NCBI GenBank assembly: GCA_963762165.1
Contig: CAVXJN010000003.1
Location: 124,001-188,000, forward strand
Reading direction: 5' to 3'
Source: CAVXJN01 sp963762165
GTDB taxonomy: Bacteria; Pseudomonadota; Gammaproteobacteria; JASBUN01
DNA length: 64,000 bases
This document shows, piece after piece, positions 44,388 through 52,541 of this stretch. A program made the position numbers and the translations under genes. Under the pieces are notes generated by a model. It worked only from the letters and a program-made list of their open reading frames with translations. It made no database searches and was not told the origin of the DNA. Within the stretch, counting starts at the first letter, position 1. Each line of letters starts with the position of its first letter.

Positions 44388-46223
44388 TCAGGCGCTGGTG
44401 AGCCTGGCGTAGAGCAGCGGCAATTCGCGAGGCAGATCGGCCGGTTTGCGAATGACGACGTAGCCGTCGCTGCCGAACAGATGGGGTAGATAGTCGCCCG
44501 CTTTCTCGTCAATGGTGACGCAGAACGGTTGCAGGCCCAGTTGCCGCGCCTCTTGCAACGCCATGCGGGTATCTTCTACACCGTAGCGGCCTTCGTACTG
44601 ATCGAGATCATTGGGCTTGCCATCGGTGAGCAGCAACAACAATTGCTGCCGTGCCGGCTGGCCGGCAAGCAGCCCACCGGCGTAACGTATCGCTGCGCCC
44701 ATACGCGTGTAGAAGCCGGGCCGCACGGCGTTGATACGGCCGCGCACCGCACCATTGTAAGGTTCCTGGAAAGATTTGATGGCGTGCACGCGCACGTGTT
44801 CGCGGCGCCGGGAAGAAAAGCCATACAAGGCAAAGCGGTCACCCGTGGCGGCGAGTGCTTCCGAGAACAGGAACAAACTGTCGCGGATGACGTCGATGAC
44901 GCGCGCCTCGTCGCTGACCCAGGCATCAGTGGACAACGACAGGTCAGCCAGCAGCAGACACGACAAGTCGCGTACGCCGCCGCGAAAGTCCCGAAACAGC
45001 CCCTGCTCCGCCGCGGCCCGCCCACTGTAACGCTCGACCCTGTGATGCAGATAGGCATCCAGGTCCAACTCGCTACCGTCGGCCTGACCGCGGAACCACA
45101 TACGCGCCGGCAATAGCGCTTCGAACTGACTGCGTAGGCGCCGCGCAGTGCTCCGCAACCGCTCCGGCAGCTCACAGGCCTGTGCGTCACGCGCCAGCAT
45201 CGGTTGCACGCAGCAATGCTCCGGCTGCATGCGCCGTTTGCGGTGATCCCATTCGGGCAGCAGTATTCCTTCTCCCAACGGCAGGTCGTCGCTGGCCTCC
45301 GCGGGCAAATCCAGATCGAATCGAACCCGGCTCGCAACAGGTTTGTCGTCGCGAGCAACGCTCATCACGTCGAGATCGTCCGCGGCCTGCTCCGCAGCCT
45401 CGGGGTCTTCTTCTTCGTCCGTGGCTCGGTCGACCTTGACGTATTCGGCCCAACCAAAAATGTTTTCAAACCGATCCAGCACAATGCCTCGGTCACCGTC
45501 CGGCATATCGACCTGTTCCGCCCGGCGGTGGCGCTGGTCTTTGGGCTTATGGACGCTACCATCGGGTGAAGTGTCTGCGTCCTCCCGAACTCGAGGTGCC
45601 GCCGAAGTTGCCGCCCGAGGCGGGTCCGGATGCAGCCACACATGCACCGGCTGCGGTGGCCGCGATGCCGCAGGCATGTTGGTCAGTGTCCCAGGCCGAT
45701 ACAGTACCTGGCGGATGGCACGCTCTTGCGCAGCCTCGTCAGACGGCAGCCGCGCCGGGTCGGGTCGCAGTGCGACGCTGGCCGCAACCAGGCGGCGGTA
45801 CCGTGCTTCGAGACCCGGAAAGCGGTTCAGCACGCGGCGCGTCAGCCACTGATTGTAGGCGAACCAGTCCCCGTCACCGTTGTGCTCAGCGGCCAGCGCT
45901 GCGAGCCACAGATAGAGTTCTCGGTTCAGCACGGCATCGGGAAACAGGTCCAGCGTTGCCGGCAGATAGAGTGCCTGCTGATCTTGCCAGGCAAGCTCGA
46001 CTTTGCGGTTGCTGCCGGCCACGCGTTCGAGAAAGCTGCGCCGCGCACCATGGATGGTCGGCGACGCGGTTTCCAACCGCAACCCGGGGTCGCCGCCGAG
46101 GGCGCGAAACATCACGCCGATACCGCGCCGCACGTCTTCCAACTGAACGGCATGCTCGGGGTAGCGGCGATTGGCGGTGCCCGTGATCCCGCGATGCCAC
46201 AGCTTGCCCACCCACTCTTCCAT
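44388..46223 (-). CDS. norD: NorD, VWA-domain activator of nitric oxide reductase
   Basis: A 611-residue protein ending in a von Willebrand factor A domain (about residues 410-611) with a MIDAS motif LLLADLSLSTDAW and LLLLTDGKPNDLDQYEGRYGVEDTR. It works with the NorQ ATPase to insert or activate the iron centre of NorB. The middle (about 195-270) is acidic and low in complexity. It lies five bases after the ferredoxin-type gene. Confidence 0.93.
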   Translation of the reverse strand: MEEWVGKLWHRGITGTANRRYPEHAVQLEDVRRGIGVMFRALGGDPGLRLETASPTIHGARRSFLERVAGSNRKVELAWQDQQALYLPATLDLFPDAVLNRELYLWLAALAAEHNGDGDWFAYNQWLTRRVLNRFPGLEARYRRLVAASVALRPDPARLPSDEAAQERAIRQVLYRPGTLTNMPAASRPPQPVHVWLHPDPPRAATSAAPRVREDADTSPDGSVHKPKDQRHRRAEQVDMPDGDRGIVLDRFENIFGWAEYVKVDRATDEEEDPEAAEQAADDLDVMSVARDDKPVASRVRFDLDLPAEASDDLPLGEGILLPEWDHRKRRMQPEHCCVQPMLARDAQACELPERLRSTARRLRSQFEALLPARMWFRGQADGSELDLDAYLHHRVERYSGRAAAEQGLFRDFRGGVRDLSCLLLADLSLSTDAWVSDEARVIDVIRDSLFLFSEALAATGDRFALYGFSSRRREHVRVHAIKSFQEPYNGAVRGRINAVRPGFYTRMGAAIRYAGGLLAGQPARQQLLLLLTDGKPNDLDQYEGRYGVEDTRMALQEARQLGLQPFCVTIDEKAGDYLPHLFGSDGYVVIRKPADLPRELPLLYARLTSA

Positions 46224-46228
46224 ACTCG

Positions 46229-47284
46229 TTATCTCGCTCGCTTGAAGCAGTCGCTGGAAATCTCCGGCTTGCGCCCAAATTCACGGTCCGACACGTCCAG
46301 GGCGCAGGCACCCTGGACCCACTGCAACAAAGGCGGCTGCAGCTTGCCGCTGTTGCCGGGACCGCCTGCCTGGACCTGTTCGCATGCCTCCAGGCAGCTG
46401 CCGCACTCGGTACACGTGAACATGTGCCGCTTGATGTCCCGCGGTTTCAAACGCATCGGGCAGGCGTGTTCGCACTGTGCATCGCAGTTTCGGCAGTCGG
46501 GCGCACGAGCGCGATCGAAAGCGACCACCAGCGCGCGCTTGTTCGCCATCCAGACGAAGCTTTGGAATACGCCCACAGCGCAGCCGAAGCGGCAGAACAG
46601 ATGCCGGGCGAACCCGAATTCGATTACGAACGCGACGGTCGCGGCAGTCAGGAAGACGGTTTGATTGCGCGTCAGCTCGCCGTGGAGCAAATTGCCATAG
46701 ATTTGTGCGGGCGGCAGCAGGTAGGTCAGCAGCACCGTAGCCCAAAGAAACGCGAACCCGACCACGGCGACGCCGAACAAAGGCCAATAGAACCATCTCG
46801 GCGGCAGGTGACGGCCGTCGGCACGGGTCTCCGGCAACGGCTGACGCTCCCAAACGCTGGGCTTGCCACACGCTCGACGCAATAGCCCATTGATGGTCTC
46901 CACGACCGAAAAATGCGGACACAGCCAGCCGCAGTAGAGGCGTCCGTATTTCCACGCCGTAAAGGCGAACAGCCCGACGATCAGCGCGATGGGCATCAGT
47001 CCGCGCAGCACCAGACTGGCGGCCGCGTCCCCCGCGCCGGCTTGGCCGTTCATCCAATCGTTCAGTCCCAGAGTCCAGTCGAGCCCGAAGAACACCAGAT
47101 GTTTGGCCGTGAGATCGATTCGAAAGATATCGAGTGCCGGCGCCAGCACGAACAACATGAAAAAGGCGGCCTGCAGCAACCGACGCCTGCGCTGCAGAAG
47201 GTTCATGGGTACGCGGCCGATGGTCACTGCAACCGGAAATGGCTTGTCGTGCAGCAACGGTTTACCCTCGCTACAGTCATTCAT
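46229..47284 (-). CDS. CcoG/NapH-like polyferredoxin membrane protein in the nor cluster
   Basis: A 351-residue membrane protein with about five helices. It has two membrane-proximal cysteine motifs (YCGWLCPHFSVVE, FCRFGCAVGVFQSF) and two soluble [4Fe-4S] sites (CRNCDAQCEHACPM, CTECGSCLEACEQV). This is the layout of the NosR/NapH/CcoG group, without a FMN domain or the C-terminal Ig-like domain of CcoG. It probably passes electrons for metal-centre reduction or repair during NO reductase assembly. The start at 47284 overlaps the preceding gene by eight bases. Confidence 0.8.
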   Translation of the reverse strand: MNDCSEGKPLLHDKPFPVAVTIGRVPMNLLQRRRRLLQAAFFMLFVLAPALDIFRIDLTAKHLVFFGLDWTLGLNDWMNGQAGAGDAAASLVLRGLMPIALIVGLFAFTAWKYGRLYCGWLCPHFSVVETINGLLRRACGKPSVWERQPLPETRADGRHLPPRWFYWPLFGVAVVGFAFLWATVLLTYLLPPAQIYGNLLHGELTRNQTVFLTAATVAFVIEFGFARHLFCRFGCAVGVFQSFVWMANKRALVVAFDRARAPDCRNCDAQCEHACPMRLKPRDIKRHMFTCTECGSCLEACEQVQAGGPGNSGKLQPPLLQWVQGACALDVSDREFGRKPEISSDCFKRAR

Positions 47285-47696
47285 GACAAGGACGCCCCAC
47301 CAGGGGAAAGCGAAACCGTTGCCCGGCCATCGCTTTCGCCAGGCCCACGATGCCCAACACCACCAGTGCGGTATGGCCAATCGTGAAATACAGAATTCCC
47401 GCTACCCATGTGTAAGGATGATCGTAACCGCCAAGGCCGATGATCATGGCATTGGCAATGACCAGCAGCACACCCGCCCACACACTGGCGGATACGGTCT
47501 GGCGCAGATGGCACGCCGCCAGAGGCGGCGCACTACCATTGTGGCGGTAGTAGACCCACAGGAGGGCGATGAAACCGATTATGGGCAACAACAATAAATT
47601 GACCAGGTAGAGCGATTCCGCAACGACGGCGAGCCGCTGGCCGGAGGGTGGCGGCGTTGGCTGCCAACCCGGCGCGTCATTGGCCGAAGGTGGCAT
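47277..47696 (-). CDS. Membrane protein of unknown function between norQ and the polyferredoxin gene
   Basis: A 139-residue protein with a proline-rich N-terminus and three hydrophobic helices (LYLVNLLLLPIIGFIALLWVYYRH; ASVWAGVLLVIANAMIIGLGG; VAGILYFTIGHTALVVLGIVGLA). It resembles small DUF4870-type membrane proteins. It overlaps norQ by 20 bases and the next gene by eight, so it belongs to the nor transcript. Role unknown; possibly a partner of the ferredoxin protein. Confidence 0.7.
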   Translation of the reverse strand: MPPSANDAPGWQPTPPPSGQRLAVVAESLYLVNLLLLPIIGFIALLWVYYRHNGSAPPLAACHLRQTVSASVWAGVLLVIANAMIIGLGGYDHPYTWVAGILYFTIGHTALVVLGIVGLAKAMAGQRFRFPLVGRPCHE

Positions 47697-48492
47697 ACAC
47701 CACTTCCATCAGCGCAGCCACCGTTTCGGCATCGTCAGTGAGCGGCTCCACCATGGCTGCGAGACATGCCTCGGCCGGTGCAAAGCCGTCGCGAATCAGC
47801 GTTGCAGCGTACACGAGCAGCCGCGTGCTGGCGCTTTCCTCGAGATCGTGATCCTTGAGCGCGCGCAGCGCGTTCCCCAGGGAAACCAGTCGCCGTGCCA
47901 AATGCGCATCTACACCGGCTTCCGCAGTGACGATCTCCTGTTCGATTTCGGCACTCGGGTAGTCGAATCGCAGCGACACAAAGCGCTGGCGCGTACTCGG
48001 CTTCATACCTTTGAGCAAATTCTGATAGCCGGGGTTGTAGGAGACCACCAGCATGAATTCCGCAGGTGCTTTCAGCGTTTCCCCGCTGCGTTCGATCGGC
48101 AGCGTACGGCGATCGTCCGAAAGCGGATGCAGCACGACCGTCGTGTCCTTACGCGCTTCCACGACCTCGTCCAGATAGCAAATGCCGCCGTCGCGCACTG
48201 CGCGGGTCAACGGTCCGTCCATCCAGTAAGTCGCGCCGTCGCCGATCAAATGACGCCCCACCAGATCCGCTGCAGTCAAATCGTCGTGGCAGGCTACCGT
48301 GTGCAAAGGCCGCTGCAGGCGGGCTGCCATATGCTCGATAAAGCGTGTCTTGCCGCAGCCGGTCGGGCCCTTGATCAGCAGAGGCAACTGGTTGCGCCAG
48401 GCGTATTCGAACAAGGCTACCTCGTTCGCCACTGGCCGATAGTATGGCAACTCGAGTGCTTGATCTCTTGCCGGATTTGCGCGCTCTAGCAT
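47677..48492 (-). CDS. norQ: NorQ, MoxR-type AAA+ ATPase
   Basis: A 271-residue CbbQ/NirQ/NorQ ATPase. Walker A is GPTGCGKTRF, Walker B is GICYLDEVVEARKD, followed by VVSYNPGYQN and STRQRFVSLRFDYP. It drives NorD-dependent maturation of NorCB. It is a clear paralogue of the orphan at 19032-19877, sharing most motifs but differing at the ends. It follows norF by nine bases. Confidence 0.93.
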   Translation of the reverse strand: MLERANPARDQALELPYYRPVANEVALFEYAWRNQLPLLIKGPTGCGKTRFIEHMAARLQRPLHTVACHDDLTAADLVGRHLIGDGATYWMDGPLTRAVRDGGICYLDEVVEARKDTTVVLHPLSDDRRTLPIERSGETLKAPAEFMLVVSYNPGYQNLLKGMKPSTRQRFVSLRFDYPSAEIEQEIVTAEAGVDAHLARRLVSLGNALRALKDHDLEESASTRLLVYAATLIRDGFAPAEACLAAMVEPLTDDAETVAALMEVVYATFGQ

Positions 48493-48501
48493 GCTTTCCT
48501 C

Positions 48502-48795
48502 CTAAGTCATCGACAGTCGGTAGGCGACGCCGATACCGATCACGACGACCAGCAAATAGCCCAATACAATGGTCCGCCACAAGCTGCGAACCCGCCGCAA
48601 CCCCATGAAATGATCTGCGATCAACGTCCCTTTGGCGAAGGCTACGCACAACAACAGCGCACCGAAACCCGGCCCCCGGTATCCGGCCTCGCTGAACACA
48701 GCCACGGTGAACGTCAATAGCAACAACACAACCCACACCCGCGTCGGCGTGACGCAGGAGGTGTCTACTTTTGCTGTCCAATCTGCCCTAGTCAC
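48502..48795 (-). CDS. norF: NorF-like small membrane protein (cytochrome oxidase subunit IV type)
   Basis: A 97-residue protein with three hydrophobic helices (VWVVLLLLTFTVAVFSE, GFGALLLCVAFAKGTLIADHFMGL, IVLGYLLVVVIGIGVAYRL), matching the prokaryotic cytochrome oxidase subunit IV family found as NorF. The ADHFMGLR element is typical. It assists NO reductase assembly or activity. It starts seven bases after norE. Confidence 0.82.
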   Translation of the reverse strand: MTRADWTAKVDTSCVTPTRVWVVLLLLTFTVAVFSEAGYRGPGFGALLLCVAFAKGTLIADHFMGLRRVRSLWRTIVLGYLLVVVIGIGVAYRLSMT

Positions 48796-48802
48796 GACAT
48801 TA

Positions 48803-49405
48803 TCAACGCATCAAATACAACAACGGGAACAAAACGACCCATACCAAGTCCACCATGTGCCAGAAAGCACCGGCGGTCTCCACACCAGTATATTCGGTAG
48901 CGCCGTAGCGTCCGCGACGTGCGTTTCGCAGCACTGCGGTTAGTACCACCATGCCCAAGAGAACGTGCATGAAATGAAAGCCGGTGAGAATCAAATAGAA
49001 CATGTAGAACGTGTCGGTGCTGAGACTGATACCGGTCGCGAATTTGTCGTGGAATTCGATCAACTTCAACACCACGAAAATACCTCCGGCCGCAACGGCG
49101 GCGCCGAGCCAGCGGACGCAACGCTCTTGCAAACCGGCTTTGATCGAAGCCAACGCCCGTACCACGAAATAACTGCCGGTTATCAGCGCCAGTGTATTGA
49201 TCGCTCCGAACGTGCGATTGAGGGTTTGCTGACCGGCGTTGAACATTTCCACGTGGGCACCGCGCGTGAACGCGTACGCGAGGAACAATGCGCCAAAGGC
49301 GAGCAGTTCCGCGAAAATGAAAAACCATACTGCCAGGTCGCCCGGAGGGTAACGGTCTGTTTCCACCGCCGCGTTGGTCGTCAATTGCAGTTCTGCGCTT
49401 TGCAT
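48803..49405 (-). CDS. norE: NorE, cytochrome oxidase subunit III-like protein
   Basis: A 200-residue membrane protein with five helices of the cytochrome c oxidase subunit III family: PGDLAVWFFIFAELLAFGALFLAYAFTR, FYLILTGFHFMHVLLGMVVL and a C-terminal AFWHMVDLVWVVLFPLLYLMR. NorE aids NO reductase function and is not catalytic. It lies 48 bases after norB. Confidence 0.9.
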   Translation of the reverse strand: MQSAELQLTTNAAVETDRYPPGDLAVWFFIFAELLAFGALFLAYAFTRGAHVEMFNAGQQTLNRTFGAINTLALITGSYFVVRALASIKAGLQERCVRWLGAAVAAGGIFVVLKLIEFHDKFATGISLSTDTFYMFYLILTGFHFMHVLLGMVVLTAVLRNARRGRYGATEYTGVETAGAFWHMVDLVWVVLFPLLYLMR

Positions 49406-49453
49406 TTGCAGTCCGAAAGTGCGCCGGGCCGTGGCGGCCCGGCTTCACATCGC

Positions 49454-50860
49454 TCAGTTGCTGGTCGCCGCGACTTTGGTCGCTGCCGAAACGCGCGCCT
49501 CTCCCGGGACGAAGAACGACACCACGTAGAGCACCAGTCCGACCAGGAACACGACGCCGGTGAGTTCACGCATCCAGTAGAACAAAGCGATCTTGTCCTG
49601 CACCACCATGAAGGGCATCGGATCGTCGGCGATGCGCTGCAACCAGATCTGCAGGATGCCAGCTCCGGTAAGAAACAAGGTAATGAACACCATGGACACG
49701 GTCATGAGCCAGAACGCCCACATCTCGACCACTTGCGCGCGTTCGCTGTTGGCCGCAGCGCGGCCGCGGAGCATGGGCATGGCGTAGGAAATGATTGCCA
49801 GGACGATCATCACGTAAGCGCCGTAGAACGCCATGTGCCCATGGGCGGCGGTGATCTGGCTACCGTGGGTGTAGAAGTTCACCGGCGCCAAGGTGTGCAG
49901 GAAACCCCAGACGCCTGCGCCCAGAAACGCCATGACCGAAGTACCCAGCGCCCATAGGGTCGCCGCTTTGTTGGGGTGCTGACGGCGGCGGCGGTTCACC
50001 ATGTTGAAGGCGAAGATCACCATCATGAAGAAGGGGATCGGCTCGAGCGCCGAGAATACCGAGCCAAGCCACTGCCAGTACTCGGGCGTACCGATCCAGT
50101 AGTAGTGGTGACCGGTACCGATAATGCCGGTAACCAAGGTCATTGCGATGATCACATACAGCCATTTCTCGATCACTTCACGATCGACGCCGGTCACTTT
50201 GATCAGAATAAATGCCAGGATCGCACCGAGTATCAACTCCCACACGCCTTCGACCCAGAGGTGCACCACCCACCACCAGTAATATTTGTCCAGAATCAGA
50301 TTGCTGGGGTTGTAGAAGGAGAACAGGAAAAACACCGCCAGCCCCCACAGCCCGAGCAACAGCACCCAACTGATAGCGGTCTTTCGGCCTTTGAGAATGG
50401 TCATGGTGATATTGAACAGGAACCCCAACGCGACAATCACAATGCCGATCTTGGTAATGGTGGGCTGCTCGAGAAACTCTCGACCCATGGTGGGCAGTAG
50501 GTCGTTGCCGGTGATCTTGGCCAACGTCGCGTAGGGCACGCTGAGGTAGCCGACGATGGTCAATGCACCGGCCACCAGGAAAATCCAGAACAAGCCCAGC
50601 GCCAGCTTCGGGCTGTACAGTTCCGTCTCGGATTCCTCCGGTACCATGTAGTAGGACGCGCCCATGAATCCGAAAAGCAGCCACACGATCAGCAGATTAG
50701 TATGGACCATACGAGCGACGTTGAACGGAATTTCCGGAAACAGAAAATCCCCGACCACGTATTGCAGCCCCATGATCAGACCAAACAGGATCTGGCCGAT
50801 GAACAGCCCGATGGCCGCAACGAAATAAGGTTTGGCGACGACTTGCGATTGATATTGCAT
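49454..50860 (-). CDS. norB: NorB, catalytic subunit of cytochrome c-type nitric oxide reductase
   Basis: A 468-residue, twelve-helix heme-copper-superfamily protein that reduces two NO to N2O at a heme b3/non-heme iron centre. Diagnostic blocks are YYWWWVVHLWVEGVWELI (iron and heme ligands), GTGHHYYWIGTPEYW and AAHGHMAFYGAYVMIVLAIISYAMP. The absence of a quinol-oxidase N-terminal extension and the adjacent norC mark it as cNOR. The start at 50860 follows GGGAG. Confidence 0.97.
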   Translation of the reverse strand: MQYQSQVVAKPYFVAAIGLFIGQILFGLIMGLQYVVGDFLFPEIPFNVARMVHTNLLIVWLLFGFMGASYYMVPEESETELYSPKLALGLFWIFLVAGALTIVGYLSVPYATLAKITGNDLLPTMGREFLEQPTITKIGIVIVALGFLFNITMTILKGRKTAISWVLLLGLWGLAVFFLFSFYNPSNLILDKYYWWWVVHLWVEGVWELILGAILAFILIKVTGVDREVIEKWLYVIIAMTLVTGIIGTGHHYYWIGTPEYWQWLGSVFSALEPIPFFMMVIFAFNMVNRRRRQHPNKAATLWALGTSVMAFLGAGVWGFLHTLAPVNFYTHGSQITAAHGHMAFYGAYVMIVLAIISYAMPMLRGRAAANSERAQVVEMWAFWLMTVSMVFITLFLTGAGILQIWLQRIADDPMPFMVVQDKIALFYWMRELTGVVFLVGLVLYVVSFFVPGEARVSAATKVAATSN

Positions 50861-50874
50861 GACGGTACTCCCTC

Positions 50875-51300
50875 TCAACCTTCGATATTCGGCGGCCAAT
50901 TCGAGTCGTTGACCTCATTGGTCCATTTCAAGAAAGCCACCAGCGCGTCCAGTTCTTCATCCGTCAGGTTGAATTGGGGCATCTGCCGGCGCCCCGGAAC
51001 GCGGGTAGGTTGGGCGTTGATCCAGGCCTTGATGAACTCGGGTCCGCGGCGCGCATACACGTTGCCGAGTTCCGGCGCGAAGTAGGCGCCTTCCCCCATG
51101 ATGGTGTGACAGCCGACGCAGTTGTTGTCCTCCCAGACACGCTTACCCAGCGCCACCTGTGCGGTGATGTTTTCCCGGTGATCGCGCTTGGGCAAGGCGC
51201 GACCGGTGTCGAAGGTCAAGCCGACGAACATCAAAAAGAAAAATACGGCGCTGCCGTAGAAAATGTTCCGCGCCATGGATTTTGTGAAGCGCTCGCTCAT
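50875..51300 (-). CDS. norC: NorC, cytochrome c subunit of nitric oxide reductase
   Basis: A 141-residue protein with an N-terminal membrane anchor (IFYGSAVFFFLMFVGLTFDT) and a periplasmic cytochrome c domain: heme motif CVGCHTIMGEGAYFAPELGNVY and distal Met in RRQMPQFNLTDEELDALVAFLKW. It receives electrons and feeds NorB. The start at 51300 is chosen because 51372 lies within the FNR/DNR-box region. It is first in the nor operon. Confidence 0.97.
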   Translation of the reverse strand: MSERFTKSMARNIFYGSAVFFFLMFVGLTFDTGRALPKRDHRENITAQVALGKRVWEDNNCVGCHTIMGEGAYFAPELGNVYARRGPEFIKAWINAQPTRVPGRRQMPQFNLTDEELDALVAFLKWTNEVNDSNWPPNIEG

Positions 51301-51363
51301 GGTGGTTCTCCAATCCGTTCTGATCCCGTGAGCGTATTTGGGCACGCAAGAACCGTAACCACC

Positions 51364-51377
51364 TTGACGCAAGTCAA
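51364..51377. promoter_or_regulatory. FNR/DNR box upstream of norC
   Basis: TTGACGCAAGTCAA is a TTGAC-N4-GTCAA dyad with its centre about 70 bases before the norC start, in the gap between dnr and norC. Confidence 0.9.
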
Positions 51378-51450
51378 GTGGCTCCGTTAGTTGAACGGGG
51401 AGGTAAAAATCTCGGATCCGGCGGCGTCGACCGGCGCCGCCGGCGGCGGA

Positions 51451-52137
51451 TCAGAGCAGCGCGCGCAGACCGCCGATGTCGTTGAGCACGATATCGCTGC
51501 CACGCACGTCCAACAAGCCACGCGCGGAAAGCCGCGCCAATGTGCGCGACAAGGTTTCCGGTTGAATGGACAAACGGGAGGCGATCACGCTTTTGGGTGT
51601 CGACAGGTGGATAGAGGGCGCTTCCACGACCCCCTCGGGAAGCTGGTCGAGCAAATAGTTCACCAAACGATAGGTGGCGTTTTGCAGCGTGAGGCTGTTG
51701 ATTTCCTCCACCAGCGCGTGCAGTCGCTGGCTCATGGAGGCCATAAGCCGGAAACAGGTCTGCCGGGAATCCTTGAGTAGGTCAAGGAACACGCCCATGT
51801 CGAAGCTGTACAATTCGCTGGCTTCTATGGCCTCAGCGTTGACCGGATAGATGTGGCGCTCCATGAACATGATCGCTTCGGCAAAGGTCTTCCCGGGCTG
51901 GATAATCTCCACCACCTTTTCATCGCCATCGGGCGATACCCGAAACAATTTGATCTGGCCTGACTTGACGAGATAGAACCGCTGCGCGGGCTGTCGGAAC
52001 GCGAACAAGCCCTGTTTTGGCGACAATTTGACGGTCGCCATACTTTGCATCACGCGTTCGAGTTGCGGCTCGCTCAGGGCGTCGAACAGATATACCCCCT
52101 GCAGCATTTGCCGGTCGCTGTCTCTGCTGTTCATCAC
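51451..52137 (-). CDS. dnr: DNR-type Crp/Fnr family regulator
   Basis: A 228-residue regulator: cyclic-nucleotide-like sensor domain (about residues 20-130), dimer helix, and a winged helix with recognition helix SVIASRLSIQPETLSRTLARLSARGLL. It lacks the N-terminal cysteine cluster of Fnr, so it senses something other than oxygen through an iron-sulfur site; DNR/NnrR proteins respond to NO through heme. The Glu-Ser-Arg trio in the recognition helix fits TTGAY-N4-RTCAA targets. It sits right upstream of norC and has a box of its own. Confidence 0.92.
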   Translation of the reverse strand: MMNSRDSDRQMLQGVYLFDALSEPQLERVMQSMATVKLSPKQGLFAFRQPAQRFYLVKSGQIKLFRVSPDGDEKVVEIIQPGKTFAEAIMFMERHIYPVNAEAIEASELYSFDMGVFLDLLKDSRQTCFRLMASMSQRLHALVEEINSLTLQNATYRLVNYLLDQLPEGVVEAPSIHLSTPKSVIASRLSIQPETLSRTLARLSARGLLDVRGSDIVLNDIGGLRALL

Positions 52138-52163
52138 TACTCCGTATCTACCCTGTCCGCCTC

Positions 52164-52177
52164 TTGACCAAAATCAA
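52164..52177. promoter_or_regulatory. FNR/DNR box between dnr and the thioredoxin-like gene
   Basis: TTGACCAAAATCAA fits TTGAC-N4-ATCAA. It is 33 bases from the dnr start and about 82 bases from the divergent gene, so it could mediate autoregulation, activation of the thioredoxin-like gene, or both. Confidence 0.85.
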
Positions 52178-52251
52178 ACCGTCCGTCGGCCGCAAGTGAT
52201 ATCTATTCGCGTCGTCGGCACGCGAACCGGCGCGACTCCGGGGTTTGCACC

Positions 52252-52524
52252 ATGGAACTACGACTTTTGCTCGCGGACAACTGCCCCACCTGCCTGGCAA
52301 CGGAGCGGGTGTGGCAGCAAGTATGCCAGGAGCGCGGCCAGTCGCTGGAAGTTTTGTTCACCGATTCGGAGGCCGGACATGAGGTGGTGCAACGCCTGGG
52401 CTTGCAGATGTTTCCGGCGCTGCTGGCCGATGGACGCGTCTGCGCAGTGGGCGCTCCATCCGAAGATGTGGCGCGCGACGCGCTGACCCGCGTATTGCAA
52501 AGCCGGCACCCAGCGCAGCGGTGA
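52252..52524 (+). CDS. Thioredoxin/glutaredoxin-like small protein
   Basis: A 90-residue thioredoxin-fold protein with redox motif CPTC at residues 11-14 (LLLADNCPTCLATERVW) and a cis-Pro region (LQMFPALLADGRV). No signal peptide, so cytoplasmic. It diverges from dnr across a shared FNR/DNR box, hinting at a thiol-redox role in NO or anaerobic metabolism. Confidence 0.8.
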   Translation: MELRLLLADNCPTCLATERVWQQVCQERGQSLEVLFTDSEAGHEVVQRLGLQMFPALLADGRVCAVGAPSEDVARDALTRVLQSRHPAQR

Positions 52525-52541
52525 AGCCGCGGTCGCCCGCT

